From Clostridia bacterium (GTDB taxonomy: Bacteria > Bacillota > Clostridia > Christensenellales > Aristaeellaceae), in assembly GCA_900759005.1 (NCBI GenBank), contig CAAEUQ010000068.1:1-5510 (forward strand): a stretch of 5,510 nucleotides of DNA, in the 5' to 3' direction. The position numbers were made by a program, and so were the translations under genes. The notes beneath the pieces were generated by a model, which was not told the origin of the DNA, did not search any database, and saw nothing but the letters and a program-made list of their open reading frames with translations. This document shows, piece by piece, positions 1 through 5,510 of the stretch; within the stretch, counting starts at the first letter, position 1, and the number at the start of each line of letters is the position of its first letter.

Positions 1-5
1 AATAT

Positions 6-94
6 GGAGAAGTACCCAAGAGGCCGAAGGGGCTCCCCTGCTAAGGGAGTAGGATGGGTTGACTGTCGCGAGGGTTCAAATCCCTCCTTCTCCG
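6..94 (+). tRNA. tRNA-Ser (anticodon GCU)
   Basis: A complete class II tRNA folds here. The acceptor arm pairs 6-12 with 87-93, leaving G94 as discriminator base, as is usual for serine tRNAs. The D stem pairs 15-17 with 29-31 and the D loop carries the GG pair at 22-23. The anticodon stem pairs 33-37 with 45-49 and encloses the loop CTGCTAA with anticodon GCT at 40-42, which reads AGC and AGU codons. A long variable arm (50-69) with a short hairpin is the serine hallmark. The T stem pairs 70-74 with 82-86 around TTCAAAT. The 3' CCA is not encoded (CTT follows G94) and must be added by a nucleotidyltransferase. Its promoter lies outside the window. The gene converges with the operon on the other strand. 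Confidence 0.97.
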
Positions 95-101
95 CTTGAC
101 G

Positions 102-142
102 AGACGTTCGCTTTGATACAATTCAGAGCGGACGTCTATTTT
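102..142 (+). terminator. intrinsic terminator of the tRNA-Ser gene
   Basis: Starting 8 nt after the tRNA end, bases 102-116 pair with 123-137 to make an uninterrupted 15-bp stem (two of the pairs are G-U) with a 6-nt loop, TACAAT. It is followed by ATTTTC, a short U-run. The position straight after a tRNA and the length of the stem make a Rho-independent terminator the best reading. The U-run is short, so some read-through into the second hairpin at 191-222 is possible. Confidence 0.75.
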
Positions 143-186
143 CATTCCGAGATGAAATGGACCGTTGACCGCATTTGGGATTGGAT

Positions 187-222
187 AAAAAACCAGCCGG
201 CGTTTTGCAGCGTCGGCTGGTT
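187..222 (-). terminator. intrinsic terminator ending the sucCD-E1-E2 operon
   Basis: Bases 191-199 and 214-222 form a perfect 9-bp inverted repeat (AACCAGCCG/CGGCTGGTT). It is extended inward by 200-202 with 211-213 (two normal pairs and one pair that is G-U on the plus strand and an A/C mismatch on the minus strand). On the minus strand the stem runs into six T residues (192 down to 187), two of them within the stem. It lies 15 nt past the E2 stop codon. On the plus strand the hairpin is followed by T-rich sequence (221-239), so it may also stop plus-strand transcripts coming from the tRNA side. Confidence 0.9.
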
Positions 223-237
223 CGATGTTTTTCGTTT

Positions 238-1704
238 TTACAAAAGCAGCGCGGGATTTTCCAGAAGCTGGCGAACGCGGCTCAGGAACTGGGCGGCGGG
301 CGCGCCGTCGACGATTCTGTGATCGTAGGTCAGCGACAGCCACATCATCGGGCGGACGGCGATGGTATCGTCGTCCAGCACGACGGCTTTCTTCTTCATC
401 TGACCGACGGCGAGAATGCCCGCTTCGGGCTTGTTGACGATTGCGGTAAAGCTGTCTACGCCGAACATGCCGAGGTTCGTGACGGTAAACGTGCCGTCGG
501 CGAGCTCGTCCGGCGTAAGTCCGCCTTCGCGCGTGCGCCTGCCCAGATCGTGCGCCTTTTCGGAAATTTCGGAAAGCGTGAGCTTATCCGCGCCGCGAAT
601 CACGGGCACGAGCAGACCGGTATCGGTCGCGACCGCCATGCCGACGTTGACGTAATGCTTCTGAATGATCGCCGTGTCGGTCATGGACGCGTTCATCATC
701 GGAAATTCCGTGAGCGCCTTCGCAACGCAGCGAATGACCATATCGTTATAGCTGACCTTCACGCCGAGCGCCTTGAGCTGCTCGCGAACGCGCACGGCTT
801 CGGTCATGTCGACCTCCATGCGGTGATTCGCCTGCGCAAGCTCGGTAAGGCTTTCAACCATGCGCTGTGCGATGATTTTGCGCATTCCCTTGAGCGGAAT
901 GATGGTTTCGAGCGCCTCGTCGGGCGGAGAAACCGGCGCTTCGGGCTGAATGGCTTCCGGCTTGGGCTGTGGTTTTTCGGCAGGCTTTGCATTCAGCACG
1001 TCGCGCTCAATGATCAAGCCGTCCGGACCGGTGGGAGCGATGGATGCAAGATCAATGCCGCGTTCCTCGGCGGTCATGCGCGCGCGGGGGGAGGCGAAAA
1101 GGCGATCGGGCTTTGCGCTTAAATCCGCGCCGGCAGCGCCGATATACGCGATCGTTTCGGCAACTTCAACATCGTCGCCTTCCTGATAAAGGAGCTTGAG
1201 CACGGTGCCGGAAGCGGGACAGTCGATGGTGATGCCGAGCTTGTCCGTTTCCATTTCGAACATCGGGTCGCCCTCTTTGACCTCGTCGCCCTCCTTGACC
1301 AGCCATTTCGTGATCGTGCCGACCTCCATTTGCAGGCCCTGCTTGGGCATGATGACCGGATAAACGCCCACGGGCAGATCGTCCGGCGCTTCGGGGGCGG
1401 TATCGGTCGCTTCCGCAGGCGCTTCGGCGGGTTCTTCGCCGGACAGCAGCGCGGAAAAATCCTCGCCGGGTGTTCCGACGACCGCGATGGTTTCAGCGAC
1501 GTCCACATCGTCGCCTTCATTATAAAGGAGCTTCAGCACCGTGCCGGTCGCCGAGGAATCGATGGTGATGGACAGCTTGTCCGTTTCCATTTCGAACATC
1601 GGGTCGCCCTCTTTGATGAAGTCGCCCTCGCTGACCAGCCATTTGTTGATGATGCCCGTGGTCATTTGCAGACCCTGCTTGGGCATGATGATTTTCTGCG
1701 CCAT
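238..1704 (-). CDS. acoC: E2 dihydrolipoamide acyltransferase with two lipoyl domains
   Basis: This is the E2 core of a 2-oxo acid or acetoin dehydrogenase complex. It carries the acyl group on lipoyl-lysine and transfers it to CoA in the cytoplasm. The 488-residue protein has lipoyl domain 1 at about 3-78 (METDK, lipoyl Lys43), an Ala/Pro/Glu-rich linker, lipoyl domain 2 at about 115-190 (Lys155), a peripheral-subunit (E3/E1-binding) domain at about 202-238, a second Pro-rich linker, and a catalytic domain from about 266 to the end. The acyltransferase motif DHRIVDG (His462, Asp466) and the TVTNLGMFG segment are intact, so it should be active. The ATG at 1704 has an excellent GGAGGT site 6 nt upstream. 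It is the last gene before the terminator. The symbol follows the AcoAB-type E1 genes upstream; pdhC or a branched-chain E2 is an alternative, because E2 sequence alone does not fix the substrate. Confidence 0.95.
   Translation of the reverse strand: MAQKIIMPKQGLQMTTGIINKWLVSEGDFIKEGDPMFEMETDKLSITIDSSATGTVLKLLYNEGDDVDVAETIAVVGTPGEDFSALLSGEEPAEAPAEATDTAPEAPDDLPVGVYPVIMPKQGLQMEVGTITKWLVKEGDEVKEGDPMFEMETDKLGITIDCPASGTVLKLLYQEGDDVEVAETIAYIGAAGADLSAKPDRLFASPRARMTAEERGIDLASIAPTGPDGLIIERDVLNAKPAEKPQPKPEAIQPEAPVSPPDEALETIIPLKGMRKIIAQRMVESLTELAQANHRMEVDMTEAVRVREQLKALGVKVSYNDMVIRCVAKALTEFPMMNASMTDTAIIQKHYVNVGMAVATDTGLLVPVIRGADKLTLSEISEKAHDLGRRTREGGLTPDELADGTFTVTNLGMFGVDSFTAIVNKPEAGILAVGQMKKKAVVLDDDTIAVRPMMWLSLTYDHRIVDGAPAAQFLSRVRQLLENPALLL
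1135..1362 (-). repeat. second lipoyl-domain repeat unit inside E2
   Basis: This encodes E2 residues 115-190. It repeats the unit at 1471-1698 at an exact 336-nt (112-codon) offset. By eye about three quarters of the residues match, and a 43-nt stretch (1238-1280) is identical to 1574-1616. It contains lipoyl-lysine 155. Duplicated lipoyl domains are common in E2 proteins; the DNA-level identity points to a fairly recent duplication or to gene conversion. Confidence 0.85.
1471..1698 (-). repeat. first lipoyl-domain repeat unit inside E2
   Basis: This encodes E2 residues 3-78 with lipoyl-lysine 43 in the motif METDKL. It is the partner of the unit at 1135-1362. Differences cluster at the outer strands of the domain, while the lipoylation hairpin is the same in both. 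Confidence 0.85.
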
Positions 1705-1710
1705 GAGGTA

Positions 1711-1716
1711 ACCTCC
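1711..1716 (-). promoter_or_regulatory. ribosome binding site of the E2 gene
   Basis: GGAGGT on the minus strand lies 6 nt before the ATG at 1704. It fixes the start and gives E2 its own strong initiation site, which matters because a 115-nt gap prevents translational coupling to E1 beta. Confidence 0.85.
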
Positions 1717-1735
1717 GTAATTTCAATGGGGAAAG

Positions 1736-1769
1736 GCGCGCGGGCGGGGCTCTCAAACCGTCCGCGCGC
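1736..1769 (-). other. GC-rich stem-loop in the E1 beta-E2 gap
   Basis: On the minus strand, 1769-1762 pairs with 1736-1743 (8 bp). After one A/C mismatch, 1760-1758 pairs with 1745-1747 around a 10-nt loop. It is followed only by a weak CUUUCCCC tract, so it does not look like an efficient terminator. A role in mRNA processing or stability is inferred. Confidence 0.6.
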
Positions 1770-1771
1770 GT

Positions 1772-1789
1772 GCGCCGCTTTTGCGGCGC
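1772..1789 (-). other. perfect 7-bp stem-loop in the E1 beta-E2 gap
   Basis: GCGCCGC (1772-1778) pairs perfectly with GCGGCGC (1783-1789). The loop is four bases, AAAA in the minus-strand RNA. It lies 30 nt downstream of the E1 beta stop and just before the second stem-loop. No U-run follows, so a terminator is unlikely. It could shield the 3' end of the E1 beta message or mark a processing site. Confidence 0.65.
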
Positions 1790-1819
1790 GATTGACGAAA
1801 GAAGATGAATGCGCCGCGA

Positions 1820-2800
1820 TTATCGATAGCAGACGCTGCGCGCCGCGGCGACGATGTCCGCGATTTGCGGCGTGGCGGCGTTTTCCAGTTCAACATTGAA
1901 CGGGAGCGGGCACGCCTTCGTGCCCAGGCGCACGGGCGCCGCGTCGAGATAGCGGAAGGCTTCTTCCGTGACCATTGCGGCGACCTCCGCGCCCCAGCCC
2001 GCCGTGCGGTGCGCTTCGTGAACGACGACCAGACGGCCGGTCTTTTTCACGGAATTGATCACCGTTTCCTTGTCGAACGGAACGAGCGTCATCGGGTCGA
2101 TCACCTCGGCGGAGATGCCCTGCTTCTGAAGCTCCTCGGCGGCTTCAAGTGCGCGGGAGACGTACAGGAGATTGGCGACGATCGTCACGTCCGTGCCGGC
2201 GCGCTTGATATCCGCCTTGCCGAACGGCAGCATGAATTCCGGATCGTCCGGAACATCGCATTTGGAGGAATAGAGCGCCTTATGCTCGAAGAACATGACC
2301 GGATTGTCGTCGCGAATCGCGGTGCGCAACAGGCCTGCCGCGTCGCGTCCGGTGGACGGACAGGCGACCTTCAAGCCCGGAAAGTGCATGAAAATCGTTT
2401 CGACCGATTGGGAATGCGTGGCGGCGTTGCCGCGTCCGATGCCCTCCTGACCGCGAATGACCAGCGGAATTTTTGCGCGGCCGCCGAAAATATAGCGCGT
2501 TTTAGCGACCTGATTGAGCAGCTGATCCATTGCGACAAACGAGAAATCCATATACATCAGCTCGACGATCGGGCGCATACCGGTACACGCCGCGCCGAGT
2601 CCCGCGCCGACGAAGCCGGCTTCGCTGATCGGCGTATTGAATGCGCGCTCGACGCCGAATTCGCTGGTCAGATCGCGGGTGCAGCCGAAAATGGAGCCGA
2701 TGGTTTCGACGTCTTCGCCCATGACGAACACCTTCGGGTCGCGGCGCATTTCGGCGGCGATGGTATCGCGAACCGCCGTTGCGTAGGTCTTGATGCTCAT
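1820..2800 (-). CDS. acoB: E1 beta subunit of thiamine-diphosphate 2-oxo acid/acetoin dehydrogenase
   Basis: This is the beta half of a heterotetrameric E1. With E1 alpha it binds thiamine diphosphate and carries out the decarboxylation (or acetoin cleavage) and reductive acylation of E2 lipoyl groups. The 326-residue length is normal for the family. Visible signatures are MGEDV (27-31), TPISEAGF with the cofactor-activating Glu60, the substrate-site His129 in HSQS, the PGLKVACPST segment (141-150), AIRDDNPV (161-168) and the C-terminal transketolase-like domain with VIDPMTLVPFD (233-243). Its ATG follows the E1 alpha TAA with no spacer, and its AAGGAGG site (2811-2817) is inside the E1 alpha gene, so the two subunits should be made in equal amounts. 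Family: AcoB, or PDH/branched-chain E1 beta; the substrate is not determined by sequence. Confidence 0.95.
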   Translation of the reverse strand: MSIKTYATAVRDTIAAEMRRDPKVFVMGEDVETIGSIFGCTRDLTSEFGVERAFNTPISEAGFVGAGLGAACTGMRPIVELMYMDFSFVAMDQLLNQVAKTRYIFGGRAKIPLVIRGQEGIGRGNAATHSQSVETIFMHFPGLKVACPSTGRDAAGLLRTAIRDDNPVMFFEHKALYSSKCDVPDDPEFMLPFGKADIKRAGTDVTIVANLLYVSRALEAAEELQKQGISAEVIDPMTLVPFDKETVINSVKKTGRLVVVHEAHRTAGWGAEVAAMVTEEAFRYLDAAPVRLGTKACPLPFNVELENAATPQIADIVAAARSVCYR

Positions 2801-3772
2801 TTAATCGTCGCCTCCTTCGTAAAATACGTCGTCCAGAACGTGCGCCGGATCGGGATTCGGGCTGCTGAGCGCAAATTCGGTGGCGGCGGCGGTTTCTTCA
2901 TCGGCGGACTGATCCATTTTATCGAGCTCGGCGGCGGTATACAGCCCTTCGGAAATCAACCTTTCGCGCCAGCGCTTGATCGGATCCTTCGCCTTCCAGG
3001 AGTTGACCTCCTCACGCGTGCGATAGGTCTGCGGGTCGCCCGTCCAGTGCCCCATCCAGCGATAGGTTTTGCATTCGATCAGCGACGGCCCCTGACCGGA
3101 TTTGGCGCGTTCGAGCGCGCGCGCAAACGCCGCGTCGATGGCTTCAACGTCGTTGCCGTCTACGGTTTCGCCGGGCATATCGTATGCCGCGCCGCGCACG
3201 GAGATGTCCTTGACGGACGTGGATTCGGATACCGGAACGGAAATGCCGTAGCCGTTGTTTTCGCAGACGAAGATGATCGGCAGCTTCCAGATGCTCGCCA
3301 TGTTCAGCGATTCATGGAACGTGCCCTCGTTGGACGCGCCGTCGCCGAAGAACGACACCGCCACGCGATCCTGCTTCTGCATTTTTGCCGAAAGCGCCGC
3401 GCCCACGGCGATTGGAATGCCGCCGCCGACGATCGCGTTCGCGCCGAGATTGCCCTGTGTGAAATCCGCGATGTGCATCGAGCCGGAGCGCCCCTTGCAA
3501 TAGCCTGTGGCTTTGCCCATCAGCTCCGCCATGGATTTGTTCAGATCCGCGCCCTTGGCGATGCAGTGGCCGTGACCGCGGTGGGTGGAGGTAATGTAAT
3601 CGTCGTCGGTCAGCCGCGAGCAGACCGTTGCGGCGACGGCCTCTTCACCGATATAGAGGTGAACGGAGCCGCGCAGCTTGTTTTCCTCAAACAGCTTCAG
3701 CGCCTTGCTTTCAAAAGCGCGGATGCGCGCCATGGTCGAATAAATATGACCCGCGCGTTCGCGATCCATCAT
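2801..3772 (-). CDS. acoA: E1 alpha subunit of thiamine-diphosphate 2-oxo acid/acetoin dehydrogenase (AcoA-like)
   Basis: This is the alpha half of the E1 heterotetramer, 323 residues, close to the usual AcoA length. The thiamine-diphosphate fold is plain: GDGASNEG (143-150) begins the GDG...NN motif that closes at Asn172-Asn173. The N-terminal half has VHLYIGEEAV (37-46), HRGHGH (64-69), the GRSGSMHIAD segment (94-103) and NAIVGGGIP (112-120), wording I associate with AcoA rather than with classical pyruvate dehydrogenase E1 alpha. The loop YRTREEV (250-256) is of the usual E1 alpha type. The first ATG at 3772 overlaps the sucD stop as ATGA and has AAGGAGG 10 nt upstream; a second ATG follows immediately. 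AcoA enzymes cleave acetoin to acetyl-CoA and acetaldehyde, but relatives act on pyruvate or branched-chain 2-oxo acids, so the substrate is open. Confidence 0.94.
   Translation of the reverse strand: MMDRERAGHIYSTMARIRAFESKALKLFEENKLRGSVHLYIGEEAVAATVCSRLTDDDYITSTHRGHGHCIAKGADLNKSMAELMGKATGYCKGRSGSMHIADFTQGNLGANAIVGGGIPIAVGAALSAKMQKQDRVAVSFFGDGASNEGTFHESLNMASIWKLPIIFVCENNGYGISVPVSESTSVKDISVRGAAYDMPGETVDGNDVEAIDAAFARALERAKSGQGPSLIECKTYRWMGHWTGDPQTYRTREEVNSWKAKDPIKRWRERLISEGLYTAAELDKMDQSADEETAAATEFALSSPNPDPAHVLDDVFYEGGDD
2811..2817 (-). promoter_or_regulatory. ribosome binding site of E1 beta, inside the E1 alpha coding region
   Basis: AAGGAGG on the minus strand, 10 nt before the ATG at 2800. 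It is read as codons near the C-terminus of E1 alpha (Glu-Gly-Gly), so translation of the two subunits is probably coupled. Confidence 0.8.
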
Positions 3773-4653
3773 AGCTTTCCTTCCTCCTTCAGCTTCAGGC
3801 AGATGTCCAGAATATGCTGCGTGTTTTCGGCGATGTATGCGCCCGCTTCGCGCAGCGCGCGCTCCTTGCTTTCGGCGCTGCCCGCGCCGTCGGCGGATAC
3901 GATTGCGCCCGCGTGCCCCATCGAGCGGCCCTTCGGCGCATTTTTGCCGGCAATCAGCGCGATGACCGGCTTGGAGACGTGCTTTTTCAGGTATTCTGCG
4001 GCGAGCTCTTCCTCATTGCCGCCGATTTCGCCGATGATGACGATCGCCTTCGTTTCGGGATCGGCGTTGAAATCGGGCAGCAGGTCGACGAACGTCGAGC
4101 CCGGAATCATATCGCCGCCTACGCCGATGCAGGTGGACTGACCGAGCCCGTGATTCGTGAGCATGAATACGGTTTCATAGCAGTTCGTGGCGCTGCGGCT
4201 CATCAGCCCGATATTGCCGGGTGCGAAGATGCGATGCGCCATGAAGCCGGCTTTGCACTTGCCGGGTGAAATGACGCCGAACGAATTCGGCCCGAACAGG
4301 CGCGCGCCCTTCAGATGCGCAAGGCGATAGCAGAGCATCATGTCGTGCACGGGAACGTGTTCGGCAATGGTGAGAATGGTTTTGATGCCCGCGTCCAGCG
4401 CTTCGAGCACGGACGCTTTGGTGAATTTTGCGGGAACAAAGATGACCGTCGCATTTGCATTCGTGGCTTCAACGGCTTCGCGCACGGTGTTGAACACCGG
4501 AACGCCCAGTACGTTCTGGCCGCCCTTGCCCGGCGTTACGCCCGCGACGACGTTCGTGCCGTAAGCGAGCATCTGCTCGGTATGGAAGGCGCCCTCGCGG
4601 CCGGTAATGCCCTGAACGATGAGCCGCGTGTTCTGATCGATGATGATGCTCAC
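3769..4653 (-). CDS. sucD: succinyl-CoA synthetase (ADP/GDP-forming) alpha subunit, divergent
   Basis: This is the CoA-binding, phosphohistidine-carrying subunit of an NDP-forming acyl-CoA synthetase (acyl-CoA + NDP + phosphate to acid + CoA + NTP). It has 294 residues against about 290 in E. coli and aligns end to end. The CoA-binding N-terminal domain is intact: QGITGREGAFHTEQ (14-27) and GVTPGKGG (38-45). The ligase domain has GEIGG (208-212) and the phosphorylated histidine His247 in GHAGAI. Two normally conserved motifs differ: GPNCPG is GPNSFG (121-126) and SRSGTLTYE is SRSATNCYE (152-160). The start is the GTG at 4653, which overlaps the sucC stop as GTGA and has a GGAGGG site 7 nt upstream; the next residues, SIIIDQNT, match the normal SucD N-terminus. 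Its substrate could be succinyl-CoA or another acyl-CoA made by the E1-E2 genes downstream. Confidence 0.93.
   Translation of the reverse strand: MSIIIDQNTRLIVQGITGREGAFHTEQMLAYGTNVVAGVTPGKGGQNVLGVPVFNTVREAVEATNANATVIFVPAKFTKASVLEALDAGIKTILTIAEHVPVHDMMLCYRLAHLKGARLFGPNSFGVISPGKCKAGFMAHRIFAPGNIGLMSRSATNCYETVFMLTNHGLGQSTCIGVGGDMIPGSTFVDLLPDFNADPETKAIVIIGEIGGNEEELAAEYLKKHVSKPVIALIAGKNAPKGRSMGHAGAIVSADGAGSAESKERALREAGAYIAENTQHILDICLKLKEEGKL
3783..3789 (-). promoter_or_regulatory. ribosome binding site of E1 alpha, inside sucD
   Basis: AAGGAGG on the minus strand lies 10 nt before the ATG at 3772 and 13 nt before the second ATG at 3769. The spacing favours the first ATG. The site falls in the last codons of sucD. 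Confidence 0.75.
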
Positions 4654-5510
4654 AGGCGATCCCTCCTTTCCAGCAGCGCGGCGATGGATTCGCGCAATCC
4701 CTCGGTGCGCACGACGTCGGAATGCAGGCTTTCGATGATTTCGACGCCCTTGTCCTTGTTCGTGCCCTCCATGCGCACCACGATCAGCTTTCCATCCAGC
4801 GAATGATGCTCCATCGCGAGCCTTACGCCGCCGGCAACCTCGTCGCAGCGCGTGATTCCGCCGAAAATATTGATCAGAACGGCTTTTACGCCGGGCGTGG
4901 AGAAGAGAATGCGCATCGCTTCGCTGATGCGTTCCTTCGTCGCGCCGCCGCCGAGATCCAGCACTGCGCCGACCTTCATGCCGTTTTTCGCGATCATGTC
5001 GATGCAGCTCATGAGCATTCCGGAGCCGTTCGAGCAGACGGCGATCGAGCCGCCGGCTTCGACGGGGATATACAGGAAATTGAATTCGCGCGCCTCGCGG
5101 ACCAGCGCTTCCTCCGGCAGCTCGTCGCGCCATGCCGCCACGTCGGGCAGGCGATAGAGGGCGCTGTCGTCGATATCGACCTTGCCGTCGAGCGCGATGA
5201 GATTGTCGCTTTCGTCTACGACCAGCGGATTGATTTCGGCGAGCATACAATCGTAATCCGTAAAGCAGCGATAGAGGTTTTTCAAAAGCGCGTCCAGCGG
5301 CTTTGCGTAAGTCAAAGGCTGATTCGAGCTGGAAAGCAGATAGCGCGCCATGTAATCCTGAACGCCGATCATGGGGTCGATTACGATCTTCTTGATCGCG
5401 TCGGGCTTTTCGCGCGCAGTGTCCTCGATCTCCATGCCGCCTTCGGCGGAGAAGATGATGATCGGCTGCTTGGTCAGGCGGTCGAGCATGATGGAGAGAT
5501 ACCATTCGAT
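4650..5510 (-). CDS. sucC: succinyl-CoA synthetase beta subunit, N-terminus cut by the window edge
   Basis: This is the ATP-grasp, nucleotide-binding subunit that works with the sucD product. The visible part is 286 residues, beginning within the family's EWYLSIMLDR segment (typical form ELYLGAVVDR). About 100 N-terminal residues, including the first part of the ATP-grasp domain, lie beyond 5510. Conserved motifs seen: SAEGGMEIE, AEINPLV (the family's magnesium-binding Glu/Asn), LDGKV (metal-binding Asp), NGSG, DLGGGATKE and NIFGGITRCD. The Met codon at 5489 is internal and not the start. It is the first visible gene of the operon and shares 4 nt with sucD. Whether it uses ATP or GTP cannot be told from this portion. 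A malate-CoA ligase or other acyl-CoA ligase beta subunit is a less likely alternative. Confidence 0.93.
   Translation of the reverse strand: MEWYLSIMLDRLTKQPIIIFSAEGGMEIEDTAREKPDAIKKIVIDPMIGVQDYMARYLLSSSNQPLTYAKPLDALLKNLYRCFTDYDCMLAEINPLVVDESDNLIALDGKVDIDDSALYRLPDVAAWRDELPEEALVREAREFNFLYIPVEAGGSIAVCSNGSGMLMSCIDMIAKNGMKVGAVLDLGGGATKERISEAMRILFSTPGVKAVLINIFGGITRCDEVAGGVRLAMEHHSLDGKLIVVRMEGTNKDKGVEIIESLHSDVVRTEGLRESIAALLERRDRL
4661..4666 (-). promoter_or_regulatory. ribosome binding site that supports the GTG start of sucD
   Basis: GGAGGG on the minus strand, 7 nt before the GTG at 4653 and inside the 3' end of sucC. Together with the match to the family N-terminus it settles the start. The reading frame stays open further upstream, but only antisense-free overlap with sucC lies there. 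Confidence 0.8.

Noticed and set aside
70..94. The tRNA 3' end as an attachment site of an integrated element.
   Set aside because: No second copy of the tRNA 3' sequence, no integrase and no phage-like gene is present; the neighbouring operon is ordinary metabolism.
96..122. A sigma-70-like promoter (TTGACG, 15-nt spacer, extended -10 TGATACAAT) just after the tRNA, which could drive a short RNA of about 100 nt.
   Set aside because: The spacer is short, and the -10 sequence is the loop and top of a continuous 15-bp stem that is better explained as the tRNA terminator. No gene follows on that strand before the next terminator.
140..157. A small inverted repeat TTTCAT/ATGAAA with a 6-nt loop.
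   Set aside because: It is a weak AT-rich 6-bp stem with no flanking signal or gene to regulate; chance is sufficient.
175..1122. A 315-codon open frame on the plus strand antisense to E2.
   Set aside because: It is a shadow of the clearly conserved E2 catalytic domain, begins inside the terminator region, and lacks a plausible ribosome binding site or family resemblance.
1805..4141. A long open frame of 778 codons on the plus strand, antisense to E1 beta, E1 alpha and part of sucD.
   Set aside because: It runs across three well-supported genes and their junctions, encodes a low-complexity Arg/Ala/His-rich product without recognisable domains, and is expected from GC-rich codon use on the opposite strand.
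4650..5489. A 279-residue beta subunit starting at the Met codon at 5489.
   Set aside because: The frame stays open to the window edge, and the residues before this Met (EWYLSI) continue the conserved SucC segment, so the Met is internal and the gene is truncated by the window.
3769..5505. A single 578-codon open frame that would fuse extra N-terminal sequence to SucD.
   Set aside because: The extension is out-of-frame sequence of sucC with an Arg-rich meaningless product. The GTG at 4653 with its ribosome binding site gives the normal SucD N-terminus and length.

Overview
This window looks like chromosomal DNA from a moderately GC-rich (high fifties percent by eye) bacterium, most likely of the Bacillota/Clostridia type. 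That guess rests on strong AGGAGG-like ribosome binding sites before every gene, AcoA/AcoB-type dehydrogenase subunits and compact overlapping genes. It is an inference, and a species cannot be named from the sequence.

Layout: a tRNA-Ser(GCU) gene on the plus strand (6-94) is followed by its own intrinsic terminator (102-142). Facing it, the rest of the window (238-5510) is the 3' part of one minus-strand operon that ends at a strong intrinsic terminator (187-222). In transcription order the operon contains: sucC-like succinyl-CoA synthetase beta subunit (5' end cut by the window edge); sucD-like alpha subunit (GTG start, 4-nt overlap with sucC); E1 alpha of a thiamine-diphosphate 2-oxo acid/acetoin dehydrogenase (ATGA overlap with sucD); E1 beta (start codon directly abutting the E1 alpha stop); and, after a 115-nt gap holding two GC-rich stem-loops, an E2 dihydrolipoamide acyltransferase with two lipoyl domains. 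No E3 (dihydrolipoamide dehydrogenase) gene is present.

How the genes could work together: E1 would decarboxylate (or cleave) a substrate with thiamine diphosphate, E2 would pass the acyl group through lipoyl-lysine to CoA, and the NDP-forming acyl-CoA synthetase could turn the acyl-CoA into free acid plus ATP or GTP. This would couple oxidation to substrate-level phosphorylation. The parts are clear from sequence; the coupling and the substrate are inference. The most notable points are the unusual pairing of a SucCD-type ligase with an AcoAB-type (not SucA-type) dehydrogenase, and changes in two normally conserved active-site-proximal motifs of the SucD-like subunit, which suggest the ligase may not be an ordinary TCA-cycle enzyme.
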